Below are positions 1-11,615 of a stretch of 64,000 nucleotides of DNA, in pieces. The stretch is from Cydia pomonella. Its lineage: Eukaryota > Arthropoda > Insecta > Lepidoptera > Tortricidae. Where the stretch lies: positions 18,346,019-18,410,018 of the forward strand of contig NC_084705.1 of the NCBI RefSeq assembly GCF_033807575.1, written 5' to 3'. The position numbers and the translations under genes are program-made. The notes under the pieces were generated by a model. It saw only the letters and a list, made by a program, of their open reading frames with translations. It searched no databases and was not told the DNA's origin. How positions within the stretch are numbered: the first letter of the stretch is position 1; the number at the start of each line of letters is the position of its first letter.

Positions 1-626
1 GTAAGTACTATACTGATGCTGAGCTTGCTTAGTTTTAAATCTTTTAATTAAATTAAATTAAAGTGGTTGCTTCTGCTGTCAAAAAATACGTTGTCAATAA
101 TGACGTTCGATTCGAGCGGTGAAAACGTTCGAAAGTTCGTACAACAGTGGTCAAAACATTGCCTTTACAAACCGTCACGTCATGGTTGGGTATAAATTCA
201 TCGGTGCGCAGACGTGGGCCGATTGTTTATAGCCTCCTTGAACGAGCGGCGATGGACGACGTTTTGTTTTGTTGTCCGATTTGGAAGTGAGTTAGGTAAT
301 TTGTGTTTTCCGGGACATTGATATGCAGGCCAATTCGAGTTTTAGTTCCGCCATTTGGTGACCCCTTATGTAGGTAATGATTTAAACCAAAACATCCTTC
401 AGTTTTTACAACAAGTTTTCAGGAGTCGCAAAATTAAGTAAGCTACTATTTTATGAATGAGAATTCAATTTCTCAAGAACTCAATTGAATAAACAATTTA
501 AATTAATTATTGGACTATATTAATAAGTGCGAACGAATAGAAAATATTTTATATTAATAAAGTTCATAGGCTATAATTACCTACAGATATAACAGTTATG
601 TAAGATAAAGCCTGACAACAGTTTAT
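1..626. other. Unassigned AT-rich DNA, weak TATA-like site
   Basis: No coding region or repeat is recognisable. A TATA-like string (gtataaa, about 188-194) precedes a CpG-richer stretch with a 12-codon ATG frame at 252 and a GTGAGT donor-like string near 287. This could be a promoter and short first exon, but these motifs are expected by chance, so I do not call a promoter. Confidence 0.25.
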
Positions 627-1133
627 TTAACCTTGAGATAGTGTCCTATAGTGTAGAATTTTCCTTGTTGAAACGGTTTTTGATACTCCAGGTTCATTTT
701 CGCTCTGCCAACATTTGCCGTGGTTCAGAGAAATATGAATGTAGGGCTCGTCCAAATACACTATAGGCATATTTTTATCCCTTACTTCTTGTATTTGATC
801 CAAATAACTTTCACGCCAAACCACAATATCGGAACGCTCCATCAATATTGAACGTTGGTTTCTGCATTTTTTATATTTGAATCCCATACTGTGCATCAGT
901 TTTCGTAAAAACTCTCTGCTGCCTGTAAATCCAATGTCTTTTTTCGAAGCAGTGAGCAGAGTTTTGATACTCGGTACTTGTTTTCGCACGGCATAAAATT
1001 CATGAATTTTATGCCTTATGCCACATTTATCGAAGTCGTCTATTTGAATTCTCTTTTTGTGTGGGGCTTTGTTTTGTACAGGTGGCAAAGTCAAGACCGT
1101 CTCATTATTTTTAGAAATATTTTTTATCGTCGA
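627..1133 (-). pseudogene. IS630/Tc1-mariner-type transposase, N-terminal fragment
   Basis: Minus-strand frame open from about 1133 down to a stop at 627, roughly 165 codons. It resembles the middle of a DDE transposase family that I recognise as repeated in insect genomes. Visible parts in order are IDDFDKCGIRHKIHEFYAV, FTGSREFLRKLMHSMGFKYK, a helix-turn-helix-like stretch with LMERSDIVVWRESYL, and VYLDEPYIH, which carries the first catalytic Asp. The reading ends about 30 residues after that Asp, so the second and third acidic residues are absent. No in-frame ATG opens the frame (the first candidate is TTG) and a stop lies just upstream, so the 5' part is also missing. I read it as a dead transposon piece rather than a gene. 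No TIRs were found nearby. Confidence 0.7.
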
Positions 1134-2877
1134 TCTACATAAACCTTAAATGAAATATTAAAGTTTAAACCAAACTACTAACCAGTTCAATACAACCGCA
1201 CTATAAAATGTCAATACCGGTCATGTCAACAACCAACTTTAAAACATTGTTTATTGGAATGCTATGTAATCCTTCGTCTTTTTTAAGCTGTAAGTATTAC
1301 AAAGACGAGTTCATATTTTAATGATATATTATTAGGGACCAAGAGAAGATAAAGTAATTTTTTCAATGAAACGGAAAACATGGGGCAATTACGCTAAATG
1401 CGTAATTTTTACCTCGAAGCATTCGAAAGATTATCTCGACTACCGATCACATTCCAAGTAATTCGACACCTACGCAAAAACCCGTAAGTGAAATTACGTT
1501 TTTCTTGGAAACAGTCCCAGTGGATATTGGAAAATTGGATAGTTCTGTTTAACGCTTACGCGTTATATTAGTTAAAGCATGGGCAGGGAAAACGTGCTTG
1601 CATAGGCACCTGGTTGTTAGCGCCTAGCTTAAAAATTTTCGTAAAATAGGAGAATAGGTACAATAGGTTACTTGACATTTATCTGATTAAGTACAATAGG
1701 TTGCTTGTGATTTCTAGTAGTAAGTAAAAAACGTAAAGCGTTTCTAAATTGAGTATAAGTAGTTCATTAGTTACGTCATCTAAGGCTTAAGTGATTTAAA
1801 TAAATGTGCTGTTAATCTTTTTTTTTGTCACTACTTAGCTCAAACATGCATCTTTGTTAAACCAAATCTGGCTGTGATCATCACTTACCGTAACTAAATT
1901 CAAATCTGCCATAATTATGCAATGCTATTGACTGAAAGCGTTACTTGGGATTTAATGATATAAGATAATAACAGTTATTAGTAAATGTTTCGATAGCAAA
2001 ACCTTTGCAAGTAGGTACATTACAAATTAAAAGCTATAACTACCTTACTTCGTTAATACTTAATTAATTCCATTATATTACTAGTCTAAGTCTTGTTTAA
2101 GTCTTTCAGAAGTCACATGCAGATTAATAAAAAACTAATTCTACGGTTACTTTCCAGGTTGCGGTCCCTCATTCTACAATCCTACAACCACTCAACTCAA
2201 GCTTGCATCAGCTTTTTAAAACTTTTCTCATAAAGGGCGCTAAGTAAGTTCATTCAACTTTAGAGGCGTTTATTTCGGAAATGTAACGTTTTACACTTAC
2301 ACGTATGCATATAAGCCTAGTACGAGTACCTTGTCGTTCCAAAAGGTTATTACTAAACGAATGTGTGAAACGAGTTAAGTCCACAAAGGCTTTCTTTCGA
2401 GACTTGTGTTTGTTAGAGCCTTTGTTTGGCGCTAAAATAAAAAGATGGTAATTACCTCGACACCTGTTAAAGGAAATAACAGGTTAGGTATTGCGGCAGT
2501 TATCTAACCACGTTTCAGCTCACTATTGCATGACAGTCTCCTCTAAGTATTGCAACATTTTGAAAATAAATGATATCAACACAAGCAAAGTAAAACATAA
2601 AAATAAAATAAAACCAAACTTGTTGGCATGAGCGTTTAGAGAGATATGTTTGATACTTATTTAATTTTTATTATATTTATGGGAGTCTTAATTTTATATT
2701 TGTTTTTGGATGTTGCTACTCATTGATTAAGGTAAAAAAATCATGCTTTTATTGTTGACTGTAAGTTTTTTGACTTTTGTAGACATATTTGTGACTCCTC
2801 GAGATTGTTGCTATGGGCTTAACTCAATATATTTGCGTTATTTTTGTGCCTGAGGTTCTTTGCTATGGGATCTATAT
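1134..2877. other. Unassigned AT-rich DNA
   Basis: I see no ORF with homology, RNA gene or clear terminal repeats. Two partly similar strings containing 'gtacaataggtt' occur at about 1657 and 1691. They look like a local duplication only. Confidence 0.4.
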
Positions 2878-2960
2878 CTGAATCCCTAAAGTTTTTTCTC
2901 CTATCATTGCTTTCCCTAATATTGTTTGTCTTAATGATCAGTTGTCCTAACACTCGTATA

Positions 2961-3480
2961 CCCTAATTTTAGTTTCCCTATTACCGAATGGCCGATTTTT
3001 TTGTCCTAATATGTTTTTCCCTAATGGCACTTTCCATATTGAGTATTTATCCTAATGTTATGTAGCATAATTCTTTTTTGGCCTAATTATTGTTAGGCCT
3101 AAAAATTACATATCCTAACCATCATGTTACCTAATTTTACATAACCTATCATTGCTTGACCTAACAATCGTATGCCCTAATTTTGATTTCCCTATTATCG
3201 AATGGCCGATTTTTTTTTGTGCTAATATGTGTTTCCCTAATGGCACTTTCCATATTGAGTATTTATCCTAATGTTATTGAGCATAATTCTTATCTGGCCT
3301 AATTATTTTTGGGCCTAAAGGTCATACGTCCTAACCATCATTTTACCTAATGTTATATAGCCTATGGTTGCTTGGCCTACCACTCATATGCCCTACTTTT
3401 GTTTGCCCTATCATCGAATGGCCTATTTTTTCCCCTGGTGGCATTTGCCATATTGATTACTGATCATTATTTTATTAATC
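2961..3480. repeat. ~215 bp tandem units, left arm of the CCTAA block
   Basis: The landmark 'ccctaatttt' (third copy 'ccctactttt') recurs at 2961, 3175 and 3391, giving periods of 214 and 216. Units share 'gaatggccgattttttt', 'ggcactttccatattgagt' and 'agcataattctt' in order. Copies differ by small substitutions, so it is an aged array of about 2.4 units. Confidence 0.8.
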
Positions 3481-3494
3481 ATAATTTTTCTTTT

Positions 3495-3770
3495 TTGCGA
3501 GGGGCGCAGTTCTAACCTAACTTAACCCTTAACTTATGACAGCAGTTCGTTTTTGCAAGGATCGTAGTTCTAACCTAACTTAACCCACTTTTGTGGTAGC
3601 AGTTCGTTTTTGCGAGGGTCATAGTTCTAACCTAACTCACTTTTGTGACAACAGTTCGTTTTGGCGAGACTCGCAATTCTAACCTAACCTAACTTATTTT
3701 TGACAGCAGTTCGTTTTTGCAATGGTTGCAGTTCTAACCTAATCCACTTTTGTCACTTGAGGTCCCAGTA
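3495..3770. repeat. ~56 bp tandem units with CCTAACCTAA core
   Basis: The string '(g/a)ttctaaccta' recurs at 3509, 3567, 3624, 3675 and 3731, spaced 58, 57, 51 and 56 bp. Between copies lies 'cagttcgtttttgcgagg' and 'cccacttttgtgac'. The variation between copies is mainly in the number of CTAAC steps. Confidence 0.8.
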
Positions 3771-3799
3771 TCAAATTTCGAGTATGGCTAAAAACATTA

Positions 3800-4345
3800 G
3801 TGATACTGATATTTATGGTGAACATATTTCGTACGAAAGAGTTTTAGAGCAAAGAGCACTATGAAAAATATTTTTATGACAATTGATCATTAGAGCAATA
3901 CCCATTACTCGTAGATCAACCTAGTTAGGGCGTGATGTATTAGGCCAAACATTGTTAGAGATTTCGAGGAATATGTTAAAAAACATTAAGGGTATTGATA
4001 GTTATGGTAGAAATCCTTAGGACATATGAGTTTTAGGTTAACCATTCATTATGGAAAGTAATTGTTATGATATTGGATCACTAGGAACGGTAACTGTTAT
4101 GACAATTGATCATTAGGGCAATAGCCATTAGGTCAAAACAGTTAGAGCATATTATTTTATGCCAAACATTGTTAGGGATCTTGATAGTTATGGTACAAAT
4201 GCTTAGGATAAATGAGTCTTAGGCTAACCATAACATTATGGAAAATAATCGTTATGACAATTGATCGTTAGGGCATGTGCCCATTAGGACAAACCACTTA
4301 GGGCAAGTGACTTTAGGACAAACGTTGTTAGGGATTCATAATGAC
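3800..4345. repeat. ~187 bp tandem units, right arm of the CCTAA block
   Basis: 'gatagttatggta' (first copy 'gatatttatggtg') recurs at 3809, 3997 and 4183, periods 188 and 186. Each unit also holds 'gacaattgatc(a/g)ttag' and 'acattgttag'. Read on the minus strand, the units break into the same CCTAA phrases as the left arm, but with different filler sequence. Confidence 0.75.
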
Positions 4346-6522
4346 ACCCCGGTAAATGCAGGCCTTCGTATTGACATTCTAATCAAACAACCTAACAATG
4401 CTTATCACATTTTACATTGTGCATTTTCAACAATAGTGTCATAGTCATAGTGTGTTTGTGAGGTGGGAAACGTAAGTAATTAGAATGTACGGATCAATAG
4501 ATATTTGATAACTTGCTGTGAACGTCAAATTTATGAATTGTTGAAGAACAATGCATACACACTTGTTTTTTAGAATCTCGTATGTTTTGTTGGGCATCGC
4601 TATTATGATGTTGATGAGGGTCTGTTTCGAATTTAATGTTTGGTTCCCGATATTAGATTTTACAAAATGCTTGAATAATTTAGATCATTAACTAAATATC
4701 TGTAAAAGAAATCGTTTCATTTGTAACAATTTAGAAAAGTAAACATATCTATAATGATAATCGACAGCTTGAAATGTAGGTTTGTGAAAATCAGTTATAA
4801 TAAATAAATGATATTTAATTTAATTTAATTTTAATTTTATAATCGAATAGGTTTAAAACCTACGAAGTTTTATTTTAACTTATGAATGAAATTTTTATTA
4901 ACTCAGTTAAATACACTCAAGATAATGAGTAATTTAACTAATTTCATAATTTCTTCGCGTCGCAGATAGATGGCGTCGAGCGTCCGCGCATAATAATGAG
5001 TCACTATTGTTCATATCGTACGACGTGCATTTTAAACAGGAGATAGCATTTCTTTGAAAGCATACGTACGTTAACAGAATACTGTAAGTGACGAAGTATT
5101 AAGAAGCAATATTGCTCTTTATAATTATGAGGACATAGAGTAAAACTTTTTAACTTGTTTCATTCTTAAGAGGAGCTTGTTTAAAAACGAGGTTCGTATA
5201 CTTCGTATGACGATGTCTTGACAGCGGAAGAAATTTAAATTGAATGGAATTACGGGTATTATTTCCTTACATGTATTTTTAAAATAAACCAAGCAGTTCA
5301 GCATGTCGATATTTTTTTTTATTGACTGTTACATGATATTACGTGTTTTATGGTTTAGATGCATTATGTAATTCAGTCCGTCTTTCGTTTTTTTTATTTA
5401 ATAAAGGTTAAATTGTTAAATATAACGAATTACTTTAAGTTTAATAGCAAATATCTTGCAAAAGAATCTGTCAAGTACTGTAATAATCCTGCGTACGTAC
5501 CTTGTGCAAAGTTCTTTCCTGAACGCATGTACTAATGCTAGTCCACCTAGGTAGGCCCTGCCCGCATCCATTATCTGGGATGCATTTAAATGGTAAATTG
5601 CAAGTGACCGGCCAACCCGTAACGTATTAGCGTGCCATTAGTGAGTAGATGTAGGTATAAGTTTGTTAAGGATTTGTACAGTCTAACTGAAATTTTAGTA
5701 CCTATCCCTATAAAATTATTTTCATCTATTAAATTTAATAAAAACAAACATTATGAATTTTCCATAAATTATAAGTCTCCCTTGGTGTTTGTATATGTAG
5801 TTATTTTTTACTATTTAGCTGATATGTTACAGTAAATGAATCACATTGTACAGTAATTGAAGGTGTGGTCGTACAAATAAGATTAAGGCAGAGGCATTTT
5901 TTTTATCTATTTGGTGCTGTAGATTAATGCAATCGTAATATACACACCTTTAAGATAGGTACTACACAATTTTGTGCCAACGTAAGTTTCATAATGCAGC
6001 ACACTCCCACCCCATTCGCGTTGTATTTTTGTAATTCTTTGTTATAATATATGTGCAACATTATTTACAAAGCCTTGGACAAAATGAGTATTAAACAGAG
6101 AACCAATCAAAGTTTAACGGGGTCCTACACACATATTTGTAATGGCAATGTAACTCGGTTTACAACCTTTAATACCCATTTTTAGTAAAGTCATAAAGAG
6201 CGAAACATTTTAAAATGTCTTTAAATTTAACAGGGAAAGTAAGATAACTGCCAACACTTTTCGAATAAGTATAGATATTTTGTGTCCGTATTGAATGACT
6301 TAGAATTAAAACTTGTTTGTATATTCTTGATGATGACAATGACACCATTACTTTTCCGATAAAATCCGGTTTTAAAATATTTAATAATTAAATTTTCGTG
6401 ACTCGAGTCATCAGATTTTATTTATGTGGGATACATTATGCGTGATTATGCTGACACAAGATTTTCAAGATTTCCTGTGTTCGACATCAAACATTCGAGG
6501 TAATTCTATTGCCATAGTATGT
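4346..6522. other. Unassigned AT-rich DNA
   Basis: Holds a short AATTT-rich run at about 4810-4840 and chance ORFs up to 67 codons with no recognisable motif. No terminal repeats or RNA genes seen. Confidence 0.4.
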
Positions 6523-6760
6523 ATATACGGCGGCCGATCGTAAATTCAGGCAAATCATGAAATTCCTTGACATAACGTGAATCGTAAAAATCAATTTCTC
6601 GTTCCCTTAGTCGTAAGAGCCCCGCGTATTTCTGGACAGTTTACCCTTCGGGCATCTGAAGCAACGTAACGAACCCATTCTAGCTATCTATTGGTTTATT
6701 GTGACTACCGTCAAAACATTTCATATAGGAACTTTACAATGATCGGCCGCCGACATATAC
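6523..6760. mobile_element. Palindromic-end MITE (GGCGGCCGATC ends)
   Basis: The left end 'tacggcggccgatcgtaaa' (from about 6526) is mirrored by 'tttacaatgatcggccgcc' ending at about 6752. This gives roughly 236 bp between inverted ends with no coding capacity, which fits a non-autonomous DNA transposon. A TA-rich flank (tatata/atatac) is on both sides. Confidence 0.6.
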
Positions 6761-8373
6761 AAATGCAGACTAGTAAAGAAATTTATCAGTAGAACAGCAC
6801 GAAATTCTAATTTTCTATGGGATATTGTTCCTTCGCGTCTACAATTTTTATATTTGCCGCCTTTTTCTACCGACAAATTGCTTTAAAATAGCGTACCTTT
6901 AACAAAAAATAAATTTAATAACTATGGTTAGAATTATTTTATTGAAATAGATGGATAAACTAAAATAACTCATATAAATACTGTCAACGATACCAATCGT
7001 GTACCGCGATTTCATGTGCATGGAGCAGCATATTTCTCCCAGTGTACCATAATCTGCATGCAAATTATGAACATTATGGTAACGGCGTCTGCGTGCGATG
7101 GACGAGCATTACTTAGGGCGGGGACGAGTCTCATTATTGAAAAAAAAAGGATGAGAGTTTATCCGAGGCATCTGTGAAGATTCAGATCAAGTGACGTCAG
7201 CGTTGATGTTCAGAAGAACAGAAGTGATAAGATCTTTGAATTACATATGTCAGTTTGCATCAACATAAGGAGGTACTTTAAAGGGTTGTACAATACTATG
7301 CCTTGTAATGTTACAGTGGTCAAATCTTACAAAAAATCTCCTAAAAACGCAAAGCGTGATGTGAAAAAGTTGTGCTCTCTGTGTAGTTTGCGGAAAACTG
7401 CAAAAATTCGGGTTTCTTTCAGTTTTCTTAAAAAACCAAGGATTTTTTGCATGCAGAACATGTGATACAACAGAAAACTGTGTCGCCGTAATAATTTTTA
7501 GCTTTTAAGATTTTATTATTGTATGTTGTTAGTTTGTAAGGTAATGTATCATAAATGATATATTTTTTTAAATTTATTTATTATTTATCCCTTTAGACAT
7601 TTAGACGCTCTTGGGTTTTTGGGTGCCATATCATATCAGTATTTTTTATAGTTATAGCGCGTATTAAAATAAGCTCGTAAGAGCTCGAAATTTACAAAAA
7701 AGGAAGCCAAAAATAATTTGTTATTTTAGGGAAAGTACGAAGTATTCGGTTAGGTCCCGCAAGGAGTTAACTATAATTGTCTAGGGAATAAATTATTCAA
7801 TATTATCAATCTCACAATACAAAAACATAAGATAAACAAAAAAATACGTAGGTAATTTAAGTATATGATGTGCCTACAGCTGCAAATTTAAATAAAATTA
7901 TAGAATAGAACATATAACATATTTACATACATTTCTCTGAGATTGTATGCACAGAAACATAAATTTGCTTCTATCTCCGTAGCTAATCGTAATCCGTATC
8001 GGCTAAGTAATAACTATATGTATGCCCGTGCTACATTGTACGTGAGTTATTCCTAGCCATATTAAATACCTAAGTTAGCTTTATATGTCTAGACAAACTT
8101 ATAGGGTGATTTGCATAGCTGAACCCTGAGCCTACGGGCAAGACAGTACAAGTAGAAAGCAGGCTTTTACCATCATCTCCAAATATGTACAATTCAATGT
8201 AGGTTCGAACCTGTCCACTCTTGACAGTTTTATTATGACGCTAATCGCCTGGGTTTTGGTTTAGGACCTGAATCGAAATGCATTACAATATCTTTGCAAC
8301 CAAGACTTTGTAACGGTTACATGCGGCTGGCAGCTGAAGCTGCATTACTGTTGCGAAATTACTGCGGCGGCTC
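6761..8373. other. Unassigned DNA
   Basis: No recognisable coding sequence or repeat. A 72-codon frame at 7247-7465 has no family resemblance and a composition like its surroundings. Confidence 0.4.
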
Positions 8374-8477
8374 AGAGGGCCTACTACTAACCACGTACGA
8401 CGTGTTGCATCTCGCTAATTTGTATGTAAGTGTGATAGGGAGGCAAAACGTCGAACGTGGTTCGCGGTAGGCCCTCT
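8374..8477. mobile_element. Palindromic MITE, AGAGGGCCTAC family, copy 1
   Basis: Begins 'agagggcctac' and ends 'gtaggccctct'. The arms continue inward as 'ccacgtacgacgtgttgc' and its mirrored 'caaaacgtcgaacgtgg'. The element is 104 bp and can fold almost end to end. A second, more symmetrical copy lies at 43411-43524 in this window, which confirms a dispersed family. Confidence 0.8.
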
Positions 8478-8741
8478 GATGCCGTCGCTGTATTTGTCAA
8501 TTTCTTTGAACAAATGAGTGACCGTTTGAATACAATAGTGATAATATCTAATACTCGGTGAACAGCACCAGCACCGCTATAGCAGTAGCACTGCTGGAAC
8601 GTCAATAGAACCTTTAGATTTTACCTAGCCATGTAGGTACCTAATTAAGCTAAATGAACACCTACGACCCACCTACGATTTTTCTTATTTTTTTCCATCT
8701 TAGAAGTAGGGTAAAAAATGTAGCTTTATATCATATATATG

Positions 8742-8872
8742 GTCACCCTAGTTCACAATCGTACTAATTACGGCAAAACTTTTGTTGTAAATAGTTCCAT
8801 AGTGCGCAAACAAAAGGTTTATGTTACGACCAAATTTTCCGCGCAATTAGTACGATTGTGAACTAGGGTCAC
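8742..8872. mobile_element. 131 bp inverted-repeat MITE
   Basis: 'gtcaccctagttcacaatcg' starting at 8742 is mirrored by 'cgattgtgaactagggtcac' ending at 8872. The arms extend to about 28 bp with one mismatch. No coding capacity. It is probably a short non-autonomous DNA transposon. Confidence 0.75.
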
Positions 8873-8934
8873 AGTAGTAGATTGTGTCACAAGGGAGCAA
8901 AATGATATATTTATGGCGAGGGCGTACATTCAAT

Positions 8935-9228
8935 GCTGAAGAAAGTGAAGGATTCTATAATAGAATTCTGAGAGTAGCGAGGGATTCTAAAATAGAATAG
9001 TAGTGAGGGATTCGAGTGTTAACGCCCAAGGTGAAAATAATTTTGCTACAATGTGACACATACTGCTTTTCATATCACCTATGAGGAAATGATTATGTTT
9101 CAAAATATTACTTAAGTGAAAAAAATACTTTGCAAAAAAAGTGACGTATAACAGAAAAGTGCCACTTTGATCCCTCCTAGCAAGGAAGAAAAATACCTTT
9201 TCCAAATAAGTGAGGTGAAAATATAATT
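8935..9228. repeat. Dispersed repeat with short direct repeats at its start
   Basis: Three near copies of 'gggattctaaaatagaa' begin at about 8949, 8978 and 9006, spaced about 29 bp. The following stretch ('gttaacgcccaaggtgaaa' onward) resembles sequence I remember as common in lepidopteran introns. No ends or target duplications were resolved. The recognition is from memory only. Confidence 0.35.
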
Positions 9229-9244
9229 TAAATAAATCTAAAAT

Positions 9245-9345
9245 AACTAAAATAAATCTAAAAATGGCCCCTGCGGCATAGTACCGAAGACGCTGGCAGC
9301 ATTTCCTCGCTGGATCGTTAGACTGATGCGTTGAGCGAGGAAGCT
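9245..9345 (-). repeat. Left arm of perfect 101 bp inverted repeat
   Basis: This 101 bp stretch is the exact reverse complement of 10874-10974. It corresponds to the last codons plus 3' untranslated start of the retroelement family, placed backwards at the 5' side of the truncated element. The join to sense-strand element sequence is at about 9346-9350. Confidence 0.9.
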
Positions 9346-9348
9346 AAA

Positions 9349-10995
9349 ACTAAATTAATGTACCGGTCAAACGAATTGTCTTCAGAAGTCGGCTGCCAAC
9401 AATGAGATCCTCTGGGGCCTGCAATTTTCAGTTTGGCAATACACCCTATAATCAAAAATTTGACATCTAAATTTAACGTTTGGTACCTGGATGACGGGAC
9501 CCTAGGAGGTGACTCAAATACTGTATTAGCGGACCTTTCCGTAATAATTGATAAATTTAAATCCATCGGCCTAGAATTAAATTTCGACAAATGTGAACTA
9601 TTTATTCAAAATTCTCATATTAACCTTGATAACTTGAAACAAAAATTCAACCAACTTGCACCTAACATTAAGTTACTCGACAAAAGTAACCTTTGCCTCC
9701 TGGGATCCCCTATATTCGAAGAAAATTTTGCAAATTTTGTTCAAAATTCTGTTTCCAAATTCGAAAATCATTCTCACCGGTTGCTAGAAATTAGCCCTCA
9801 TTATGCGTTAAGTATTATAAAATTCTGCCTATTTGTCCCTAACTTAACTTATGTGCTTCGCTGCTGTCCCCTTTGGAAAAATCCAAATTTTCTGTTACAG
9901 ATAGACTGTTTAATTAAAAGTAATCTAGAATCCGTTCTCAATATCCAGCTAAACGAGCAGTCTTGGACCCAAGGATCCCTTCCCATCCGGCATGGTGGGT
10001 TAGGAATCCGCAAAACGTCCAGTGTGGCTTTACCAGCATTTTTGTCGTCAGTCCATAGCTCATCCAGTCTCATAGGAAAAATCCTACGAACAAACTGTGA
10101 GGCTACGGGCTTGGCTGATGCCAAAAATGCTTGGCCAGTTGCTTGCCCCGGTCAAAATTTTCCCGAACACCCGAAATCTCAAAGGAGCTGGGACGACATT
10201 GCATGTAAATTTACCGTATCTTCTTTACTAAATGAATCCGACACCGAGGGACGAGCCAGACTCCTAGCTGCAGGAACACGGGAAGCTGGATACTGGCTCC
10301 ATGCGCACCCCTCCCCAAATTTAGGCACGTTTCTAAATCCCGACACACTTCGTATTGCAGTTTGCCTTCGTCTCGGGGTCCCGGTCTGCGCCCCCCATCG
10401 CTGCCCCTGCGGAAGTGAAGTTGACCAACTAGGGCACCACGGACTTTCCTGCCAACGAAGCGCTGGCCGCTTTTCAAGACATACTGCCCTCAATGACATC
10501 ATCCGCCGGTCTCTAGCCTCAGTTAATGTGCCGGCTCTTTTAGAGCCGACCGGCATATATATCCAGAACTGACGGCAAGAGACCGGACGGGATGTCCCTG
10601 ATTCCGTGGAGTATGGGACGGGTGCTGGTGTGGGATGCAACGTGTGTAGACACACTAGCCCCGTCACATCTCCACCGAACTTCCATGAGGGCAGCGACAG
10701 CGGTAGAGGCGGCGGAGAACGCCAAGGTAGGAAAATACAGGGGTATCGGCACCGAGTACAATTTTATTCCATTCGGTGTCGAGACCCTTGGTCCGTGGGG
10801 CCCTGGCGCTCTTAGTCTCTTCAAAGATCTGTCTAAGAGACTCAGAGACGCCACAGGAGATCAAAGAGCTGGCAGCTTCCTCGCTCAACGCATCAGTCTA
10901 ACGATCCAGCGAGGAAATGCTGCCAGCGTCTTCGGTACTATGCCGCAGGGGCCATTTTTAGATTTATTTTAGTTTTATTTTAGATTTAATTTAGT
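9349..10995 (+). pseudogene. 5'-truncated retrotransposon: RT, zinc finger, nuclease-like domain
   Basis: Sense-strand remnant in two frames. Frame 1 shows QQ-stop-DPLGP near 9402, where a TGA replaces the expected Gly codon. It then shows FNVWYLDDGTLGGD with the YxDD catalytic box of a reverse transcriptase at about 9478-9515, and continues to a stop at 10570. A CPCGS...HHGLSC Cys/His cluster lies at about 10396-10452, followed by SAGRFSRH. The frame then shifts at about 10570. RPDGMSLIP and VLVWDATCVDT at about 10580-10660 resemble a PD-(D/E)XK, restriction-like endonuclease core. The end reads RAGSFLAQRISLTIQRGNAA...MPQG. RT followed by zinc finger and a C-terminal nuclease would fit a site-selective non-LTR class, but I cannot name the clade. 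The 5' part (most of the RT) is lost. Two more fragments of this family lie at 18.6-19.2 kb and 33.5 kb. Confidence 0.8.
10874..10974 (+). repeat. Right arm of perfect 101 bp inverted repeat
   Basis: Exact reverse complement of 9245-9345, spanning the family's last codons and the start of its AT-rich 3' tail. Weaker similarity continues a further 15-20 bp outward on both sides. Confidence 0.9.
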
Positions 10996-11615
10996 AATAT
11001 TTTAGTTTTAATTTATATTGTGTTTTTATAATGAATAAAAAATTTTCTTTATTTAAATAATACTTCATTCATCAAAATTGGATAATCGGCTTTGATGTAT
11101 GAAATAATACGAATACCATTCTTGTTTTTAACCATAAAAGCTCACTTTAGCTTAAGGTATTTAGATTTGTCTGCATATTGGTCTGTTCTGATTGAATCAA
11201 CGACTATACTGTACGAGGAACTAAGATAAATAGAACAAAATAAACCGTTCAAATACTAAATTGTAACATTATTAAAAAATATAGATCATATTATAAACGT
11301 ATCTAATGTTGTGCAAATCAACTTTTTACTCGAAATAAAGAATTTTAAATTTGAATATACCTAGAATTACTCGTATCACTCACTAATTATATTGGCCGTG
11401 AGTGTGATGAAGTTCTAAAAAACATCCAATAGAAATGGTGTCTTTTATACTCCGTACGTGGAACGGATTGGAATGTGGAATGTTCTTTTTTAGTGTACCG
11501 AAGCCTTTACGAGGAGTATTAGTCATGTGTCTTTTATCCATAGTTGTTATGAACGCAGGCAGACGGTAAAAGGTCCGGGCACATTTCGAGTCGCCACATA
11601 CTCTGGTTTAAACAG
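10996..11615. other. Unassigned AT-rich DNA
   Basis: No recognisable gene or repeat. It includes the T/A-rich tail that follows the retroelement. Confidence 0.4.

Larger units (their letters stand above)
2878..4345. repeat. CCTAA/TTAGG-phrase fold-back satellite block
   Basis: The left part reads as consecutive 15-17 bp phrases, each starting (C)CCTAA and often ending in TTTG or TTT. The right part shows the same phrase on the other strand, as TTAGG(G). The block opens with 'gaatccctaa' near 2880 and closes with 'ttagggattc' near 4330, so its ends are inverted repeats. It has three layers: a left array of about 215 bp units, a central array of about 56 bp units containing CCTAACCTAA, and a right array of about 187 bp units. 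CCTAA is the complement of the insect telomere repeat TTAGG. Whether the phrase derives from it is inference. No ORF lies inside. Confidence 0.75.

Noticed and set aside
185..300. TATA box with a short ATG frame and donor-like site as a gene start
   Set aside because: The motifs are short and the frame is 12 codons. No downstream exon could be linked.
2878..4345. CRISPR array or true telomeric array
   Set aside because: The units are 15-17 bp phrases with variable filler, not constant repeats with unique spacers, and not a pure (TTAGG)n run. The context is a eukaryotic genome.
10179..10888. Long minus-strand frames of up to 162 codons opposite the retroelement
   Set aside because: They are antisense shadows of the RT/zinc finger/nuclease frames, which have clear motifs on the plus strand.
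9245..10974. Twin-primed inversion as the explanation of the inverted arm
   Set aside because: Twin priming would invert an upstream part of the element, but the inverted segment is the 3' end, which is also present in sense.
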